Shown: in pieces, positions 59,590-64,000 of the stretch | How positions within the stretch are numbered: the first letter of the stretch is position 1 | Layout: every line of letters begins with the position of its first letter | From: Actinomycetes bacterium | GTDB lineage: Bacteria > Actinomycetota > Actinomycetes > Nanopelagicales > Nanopelagicaceae | Length of the DNA: 64,000 bases | Assembly: GCA_025363635.1 (NCBI GenBank) | Contig: JANYDL010000053.1 | Span: 1-64,000 of the forward strand | Reading direction: 5' to 3' | Made by a program: the position numbers and the translations under genes | Notes under the pieces: generated by a model | What the model was told of the DNA's origin: nothing | Database searches by the model: none | Seen by the model: the letters and a program-made list of their open reading frames with translations, nothing else

Positions 59590-61515
59590 TCAGGCAAGAG
59601 AGTACGGATCTACTCGAAGTTCCAAAAGGAGTTTGCGTGAGATTGATCTTTTTCTTTGCAATTCATGCAGAAAATCAATCATTTCTTGACTATCTCTTAC
59701 AGGCGCAGTCACCGTAATTCTTGAATTTCCTAGAGTGGTTTCAAACGGTCCACGTATTGTCGTGCGGGAAGGGAGCCTTTTTTCATTTTTAGCCTTCTCT
59801 AAACCTTGTGCGAGAAGGACTGCCTCGGGACTGCTTAGTTCAAGAATCGCTATTCTCCAATATGGAGGCAAGTTAGCATCTGCTTGTTCCATCAACTCTT
59901 TTCGTGCCATAAAAGTTGGATCCCACAAATTAAGTGCAGACACGATTGGATGAACAGGATCAATAACGACGCCCACCTCGGCTGTAGTCGACGCTAACGC
60001 GGCCGTCTCGAAAAAAAGATCCCGGGCGCGTTCAGACGAACGCAAATCACTGTGTCCAAAGAATCGCATACCTTGAAGTAACACAACTCCTGCAAAACCG
60101 TCGTGGAGACTGGGAATTGCTCCTGGAGTTGCAACTATTAATGAAGGGACATTCGAAACTATTCTAGTTATGTGGTCGCCCGATGAATTGATGATGGGAA
60201 AGTTCGGAAAAGACCTTCCAATTTCCTCGGCGAAGCGATCGATTCCACGTGAGGCAATGAAAATCGCAGATGATTGACACCAAGTGCACTTCCACAATGG
60301 ATACTGAGCCATGCACAGTGCGCATTCTGGATCTGCATGGGAAGATTTACGTTGAAGCTTCCCACCGCATTTACAGAAAGCTACATTTCTACACTTCGAA
60401 CATAGAACTGCATTGCCATATCCTTTACTCGGTACGAGGAAGAGAACCGGTCCAATTTTCAATGATTTTCGTACAAGTGAAAAGACTCTACTTGGAAGAA
60501 GTTCCCCTTTTGCCGATTCATGCGCTGAAACCGTACGACGTTGCTTCGATGAAATTAGAGTCAGGGAGGCTGCATCAATGAGGTGAGCCACCTCTAGTGA
60601 CGGGCTATAACCGATCAGTACAAGGTTTGTCTCTTGAATCTGCGAACGAAGTATCGCAACATCTCGTGCATTCCATCCCGGATTCCGTTTTTCATATAGA
60701 TGAGGCGAACTCTCACCAATAACAATGATTGTGGAGTTGCTTGTGAGAGGCGTAAAAACCGCTCCACGCATGCCAAAAACCAAGTCGGCCCCTCCATCCA
60801 CGACCCGCAGAAAATTTCGATACCTCTCAGAACGCGAGACCTGCGCATCAATTCGTACGCTTTCTCGGTTCGGCATAGCCGTCTGAATCTTTGAAAATAA
60901 GGATTGAAGACTCCACTCATCGGGCACAATGATCAAAACTTGTCCAAATGCAGATCTAGAGCGAATAAGTTCGACGAAGAGATCGGAAGAATCAGGCGTA
61001 GGTGGAAGAGACCAATAAGCACGAATATTTGTATCTTTCAATCTGCTTGGAATTTCTTTCGAATGCGCGAAATTCAAGGTATCAGAGGGTCTCTCTGACC
61101 GTGCATAACTCCGATCCACATGTAAAACTCTTGGCGGAATTGCACTTCGCAGAATGTCGTAAGGATTCGCAGCCCATCTTTGTGCGGTTCGCTGGATAAT
61201 CTCCAGTGACTCAGCTGTTGCTATGCGATGCGGGGAAAGCACTTTTGATATTTGTTTGAGCTCTCCAGAACGCTCAGTTTTCATCGCGCGCTCGACGACA
61301 ATGCCTTCGCACAGAGTCGAACCAAATGGCACGGCTACGCGAACTCCAACATTGGCAGCATCCGAAAATATTTCAGGGACAAGGTAGTCGAATGCAGAAT
61401 CTAGATGGTAGACACCTGTGTCGACCAGTACACGGGCGATGGGAAATTCCTTTGTACTAGTTAATCTCCCCGCTCGACCCACTTGCGTCTTTAAAACCAG
61501 CGGTCGTGCGACCAT
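59590..61515 (-). CDS. priA: Primosomal protein N' (PriA), helicase-degenerate actinobacterial type
   Basis: A 641-residue replication-restart protein. The N-terminal 3'-DNA-binding domain includes ARVLVDTGVYHLDSAFDYLV and VRVAVPFGSTLCEGIVVERA. The zinc-binding part has VLCSKCRNVAFCKCGGKLQR and CALCMAQYPLWKCTWCQSSA. The Walker A loop (Gly-x-x-Gly-x-Gly-Lys-Thr) expected in PriA is not present, and no DEEH box is visible. Actinobacterial PriA is known to lack intact helicase motifs, so it probably acts as a loading or recognition factor. It lies between def and metK as in Mycobacterium. Confidence 0.88.
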   Translation of the reverse strand: MVARPLVLKTQVGRAGRLTSTKEFPIARVLVDTGVYHLDSAFDYLVPEIFSDAANVGVRVAVPFGSTLCEGIVVERAMKTERSGELKQISKVLSPHRIATAESLEIIQRTAQRWAANPYDILRSAIPPRVLHVDRSYARSERPSDTLNFAHSKEIPSRLKDTNIRAYWSLPPTPDSSDLFVELIRSRSAFGQVLIIVPDEWSLQSLFSKIQTAMPNRESVRIDAQVSRSERYRNFLRVVDGGADLVFGMRGAVFTPLTSNSTIIVIGESSPHLYEKRNPGWNARDVAILRSQIQETNLVLIGYSPSLEVAHLIDAASLTLISSKQRRTVSAHESAKGELLPSRVFSLVRKSLKIGPVLFLVPSKGYGNAVLCSKCRNVAFCKCGGKLQRKSSHADPECALCMAQYPLWKCTWCQSSAIFIASRGIDRFAEEIGRSFPNFPIINSSGDHITRIVSNVPSLIVATPGAIPSLHDGFAGVVLLQGMRFFGHSDLRSSERARDLFFETAALASTTAEVGVVIDPVHPIVSALNLWDPTFMARKELMEQADANLPPYWRIAILELSSPEAVLLAQGLEKAKNEKRLPSRTTIRGPFETTLGNSRITVTAPVRDSQEMIDFLHELQRKRSISRKLLLELRVDPYSLA

Positions 61516-61520
61516 AATAT

Positions 61521-62711
61521 TTACTGCGCAGCGTTGCGCAGACCTTCAATTCGATCTGCCTTTTCCCAAGTGAAATCCGGCAACTCTCGACCAAAATGTC
61601 CATATGCAGCCGTCGCTAAATAAATAGGTCGGAGCAAATTTAAGTCACGAATAATCGCTGCAGGGCGAAGATCAAAGGTCGCTATTACCGCTTCTTGAAT
61701 TTTGCTGACCGGAACATTTTCGGTTCCAAAAGTTTCTACAAATAAACCAACAGGGTGTGCTTTCCCAATTGCATAGGCCACCTGAACTTCACATCGGGTT
61801 GCCAATCCCGCGGCCACAACATTCTTGGCTACCCAGCGCATGGCATAGGCAGCCGAACGATCTACTTTTGATGGATCTTTTCCACTGAAGGCTCCGCCGC
61901 CATGTCTTGCCATCCCTCCATAGGTATCAACAATGATCTTTCGTCCGGTAAGACCCGCGTCGCCCATAGGTCCGCCAATCACAAAACGTCCTGTTGGGTT
62001 GATGAGCACTGTGAGATCACTTTGAGATAGTTCGACATCTGCGAGTACTGGATCGATGACAAGTCTCTTTACATCCGGAGCCAGTGTCTTCTCCACGTCA
62101 ATCTCCGGAGCATGTTGGGATGAAATGACAATTGTTTTGAGAGCAACCGCTTTATTCCCCTCATAAGCAATCGTGACCTGTGTTTTTCCATCAGGGCGAA
62201 GATAAGTGAGCTCTCCTGACTTACGAACTTTGGACAGTTGCTGGGCCAGTCGGTGAGCAAGAGAAATGGGAAGTGGCATCAATTCTTTTGTATCAGTGCA
62301 CGCGTAACCGAACATCAATCCTTGATCACCGGCACCCTGCAAATCAAGGGGATCGATGGAGGAAGAGATTCGATTTTCATAGGCGTCGTTCACACCTTGC
62401 GCGATATCTTGTGATTGTTGTCCAATCGATAAGGAAACGCCGCAAGTACTTCCGTCAAAGCCCTTCTCTGATGAGTCATACCCGATCTCATTCACCGTCT
62501 TGCGTACAATTCCCATAACGTCGGCATAGCCTTCAGTGGTGACTTCTCCTGCCACGTGAACTTGTCCAGTCGTGATCAGTGTTTCAACTGCTACGCGGCT
62601 TTTGAAATCTTGCGAGAGCAAGCTATCGAGCACTGCATCTGAAATCTGGTCAGCGATCTTATCTGGATGGCCTTCGGTAACCGATTCTGAAGTAAAGAGA
62701 CGTTGTGACAT
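61521..62711 (-). CDS. metK: S-adenosylmethionine synthetase
   Basis: A 396-residue enzyme making SAM from methionine and ATP. It starts [20 protein letters not shown] and contains [35 protein letters not shown] and [20 protein letters not shown] with the Lys and Asp of the active site. It lies 14 bases after coaBC, which leaves no room for a SAM riboswitch. Together with metH it covers methionine and SAM supply in this window. Confidence 0.97.
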   Translation of the reverse strand: MSQRLFTSESVTEGHPDKIADQISDAVLDSLLSQDFKSRVAVETLITTGQVHVAGEVTTEGYADVMGIVRKTVNEIGYDSSEKGFDGSTCGVSLSIGQQSQDIAQGVNDAYENRISSSIDPLDLQGAGDQGLMFGYACTDTKELMPLPISLAHRLAQQLSKVRKSGELTYLRPDGKTQVTIAYEGNKAVALKTIVISSQHAPEIDVEKTLAPDVKRLVIDPVLADVELSQSDLTVLINPTGRFVIGGPMGDAGLTGRKIIVDTYGGMARHGGGAFSGKDPSKVDRSAAYAMRWVAKNVVAAGLATRCEVQVAYAIGKAHPVGLFVETFGTENVPVSKIQEAVIATFDLRPAAIIRDLNLLRPIYLATAAYGHFGRELPDFTWEKADRIEGLRNAAQ

Positions 62712-62725
62712 TGGATTAACCTAAC

Positions 62726-63901
62726 TTAAGTGAGTTGGTCGAGTAGGACATTGGCTAACGTGTCTTTTGAAGCTTCGGAAACGCTAATAACCGTTCCTGA
62801 AGATAGAATAATGGAACCTTTCGTGGAATCTGAGCCAAAGATGGCTCCTCCGGAAACATCATTGACATAGAGAATATCTAGATTTTTTGCCACTAATTTG
62901 GCTTGGGCATTCTCTAAGAGATTTTCAGTCTCCGCCGCAAAACCAATGACTTTTTGTCCTACCCTCCGCGTTGCCGACACTTGAGCAAGCAGGTCAGGAT
63001 TTGCTTCTAAGTTGATCGACGTGAGTTTTTGTTTTTTGATTTTCTCAGGACTTACAAGCAAAGGTTTGGCATCTGCCACAGCAGCACACATTACGAGTAT
63101 GTCGAATTCTGGGAATTTGATCTTCAGAACTTCGCCCAATTGTGCTGTCGTTTCGACGGGAATTATCTCTGCTCCCGGAAGTTCGAGCTCTGAACAATTT
63201 GCCGCTATGACACATACTTGTGCACCCCGAGCCAAGGCAGCCTGGGCGATTGCAAATCCTTGTTTACCAGAGGACCTATTGCCAATGTAACGCACGGGAT
63301 CTATAGGCTCCCTTGTCCCACCAGTTGTTACAATGACCTTCTTTCCAAGAAGATCTGCTTTCGTCATATGAATTTCATGAAGTGCTTCAAGTATCCGACT
63401 TGTTTCTGGGAATCGACCTGGACCAATGTCATTCCCAGTCAGACGCCCTGTATCAGGCTCGAGAACGATTAATCCGCGATTACGAAGAAGAGCAACGTTG
63501 TACTGCGTAGCCGCATCGGCCCACATTTCAGGATGCATCGCTGGAACAACTAATTTTGCCACTCCGCTTGCAAGGACAACGTTTGTCAGCAGATCATCTG
63601 CTCGACCATGAGCAAGACGTGCAATCAAATCCGCAGTTGCGGGCGCAATAACAATGTAGTCAGTAACCTGCGCCAGGTGAATATGAAGGAGGTTAGGAAT
63701 ATCTTCCCAAACCTGAGTATGAACTGGGCGACCAGAGAGCGCCTCCCACGTAGCGCTACCCACAAAGTTCAGTGCTGCAGGTGTCGGAACCACGGTAACG
63801 AGAAATCCGTGATCTTGCATTCGGCGAAGAAGGTCACATGCCTTGTAGGCGGCGATCCCTCCCCCAACTCCAAGAATTACCTCTCGACCTGAGATCGACA
63901 T
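62726..63901 (-). CDS. coaBC: Bifunctional phosphopantothenoylcysteine decarboxylase/synthetase
   Basis: A 391-residue fusion for coenzyme A synthesis. The CoaC flavoprotein half has EVILGVGGGIAAYKACDLLR at the start, LSGRPVHTQVW, HIHLAQVTDYIVIAPATADL with the catalytic His and VVPAMHPEMW. The CoaB half has KKVIVTTGGTREPIDPVRYI, RSSGKQGFAIAQAALARGAQ and IGFAAETENLLENA. It follows rpoZ on the minus strand, as in other actinobacteria. Pantothenate itself may be made or imported; this cannot be told here. Confidence 0.96.
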   Translation of the reverse strand: MSISGREVILGVGGGIAAYKACDLLRRMQDHGFLVTVVPTPAALNFVGSATWEALSGRPVHTQVWEDIPNLLHIHLAQVTDYIVIAPATADLIARLAHGRADDLLTNVVLASGVAKLVVPAMHPEMWADAATQYNVALLRNRGLIVLEPDTGRLTGNDIGPGRFPETSRILEALHEIHMTKADLLGKKVIVTTGGTREPIDPVRYIGNRSSGKQGFAIAQAALARGAQVCVIAANCSELELPGAEIIPVETTAQLGEVLKIKFPEFDILVMCAAVADAKPLLVSPEKIKKQKLTSINLEANPDLLAQVSATRRVGQKVIGFAAETENLLENAQAKLVAKNLDILYVNDVSGGAIFGSDSTKGSIILSSGTVISVSEASKDTLANVLLDQLT

Positions 63902-63933
63902 GGATACCCGCAGTAACCGCTCGCGACTGAAGG

Positions 63934-64000
63934 CTAAGCGGTCGGTTCTAGATTCTCGATGGTCAGAAGTCCTTCATTGATCTCGCGGAGCGCAATGGAG
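63934..64000 (-). CDS. rpoZ: RNA polymerase omega subunit, C-terminal fragment
   Basis: Only the last 21 residues and the stop are in the window, reading SIALREINEGLLTIENLEPT and a final Ala. The SIALREI segment is a hallmark of actinobacterial RpoZ C-termini, and rpoZ directly precedes coaBC in Mycobacterium. The gene is cut by the window edge; nothing suggests it is broken. Confidence 0.9.
   Translation of the reverse strand, partial: SIALREINEGLLTIENLEPTA

Noticed and set aside
62712-62725. Possible SAM riboswitch upstream of metK
   Set aside because: The gap to coaBC is 14 bases, far too short, and no conserved SAM-aptamer segment is present.
1-64000. CRISPR arrays, insertion sequences or prophage
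   Set aside because: No regularly spaced repeats with spacers, transposase genes, long terminal inverted repeats or phage structural genes were seen; the only tandem repeats are short.

Overview
This window reads as a chromosomal segment of a free-living actinobacterium with a compact genome. Indicators are the actinobacterial gene orders (tlyA-nadK-recN-pyrG, parA/scpA/scpB/rluB/cmk-der, gcvH-garA-ftsR-gcvP, pafB-pafC-tatA-tatC-helY, rpoZ-coaBC-metK-priA-def-fmt-rsmB-rpe), a mycothiol gene (mshC), a GarA-like FHA protein, a degenerate actinobacterial PriA and a fused cytidylate kinase-Der GTPase. Base composition is moderate, intergenic gaps are very short and adjacent genes often overlap. 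This resembles streamlined freshwater Nanopelagicales (acI) more than high-GC soil actinobacteria. The lineage is an inference. No prophage, insertion sequence or CRISPR array was seen.

Layout. 1-180: 5S rRNA and its terminator. 0.2-9.4 kb: a TPR protein, a small SSB-like protein, a coiled-coil protein with a histone-like tail, a 49-residue protein, tlyA, nadK, recN, pyrG, ald and xerD. 9.4-12.99 kb: chromosome segregation genes (a ribbon-helix-helix protein and parA on the minus strand; scpA and scpB on plus) and rluB. 12.99-13.27 kb: a strongly AT-rich gap full of repeats. 13.3-16.8 kb: aroH, tyrA, cmk-der and tRNA-Pro. 16.8-23.4 kb: a CDP-alcohol phosphatidyltransferase, gcvH, garA, ftsR, a DUF151 protein, a membrane protein, a MerR regulator and gcvP. 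23.5-33.1 kb, minus strand: lnt, a 5'-3' exonuclease, helY, a lipid kinase, tatC, tatA, pafC, pafB and trmI. 33.1-44.5 kb: a RecB-like nuclease, a HAD phosphatase, metH, a PAC2 protein, mshC, a kinase-like/DUF3090/histidine-phosphatase trio, an aldo/keto reductase and an M20 peptidase. 44.6-52 kb: tRNA-Leu, apt, an acyltransferase, tdk, an alcohol dehydrogenase, two membrane proteins and an NCS2 purine permease. 52-64 kb: an ABC ATPase, serB, hisG, hisE, a riboflavin transporter under an FMN riboswitch, rpe, rsmB, fmt, def, priA, metK, coaBC and the 3' end of rpoZ.

The main biological signals are reductive. The Pup-proteasome block that lies between trmI and pafB in Mycobacterium is absent: trmI and pafB overlap here, yet the PafBC transcription factor pair and a PAC2 protein are kept. 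The riboflavin operon expected between rpe and hisE is reduced to its FMN riboswitch plus the RibM/PnuX-type importer, which suggests riboflavin uptake in place of synthesis. MetH needs cobalamin, and apt, tdk and the NCS2 permease suggest purine and thymidine salvage. Less explained are the AT-rich repeat region at 12991-13271, an 11-bp tandem repeat upstream of tatA, a CDP-alcohol transferase gene beginning one base after tRNA-Pro, and a conserved kinase-like/zinc-ribbon/phosphatase gene trio next to mshC.
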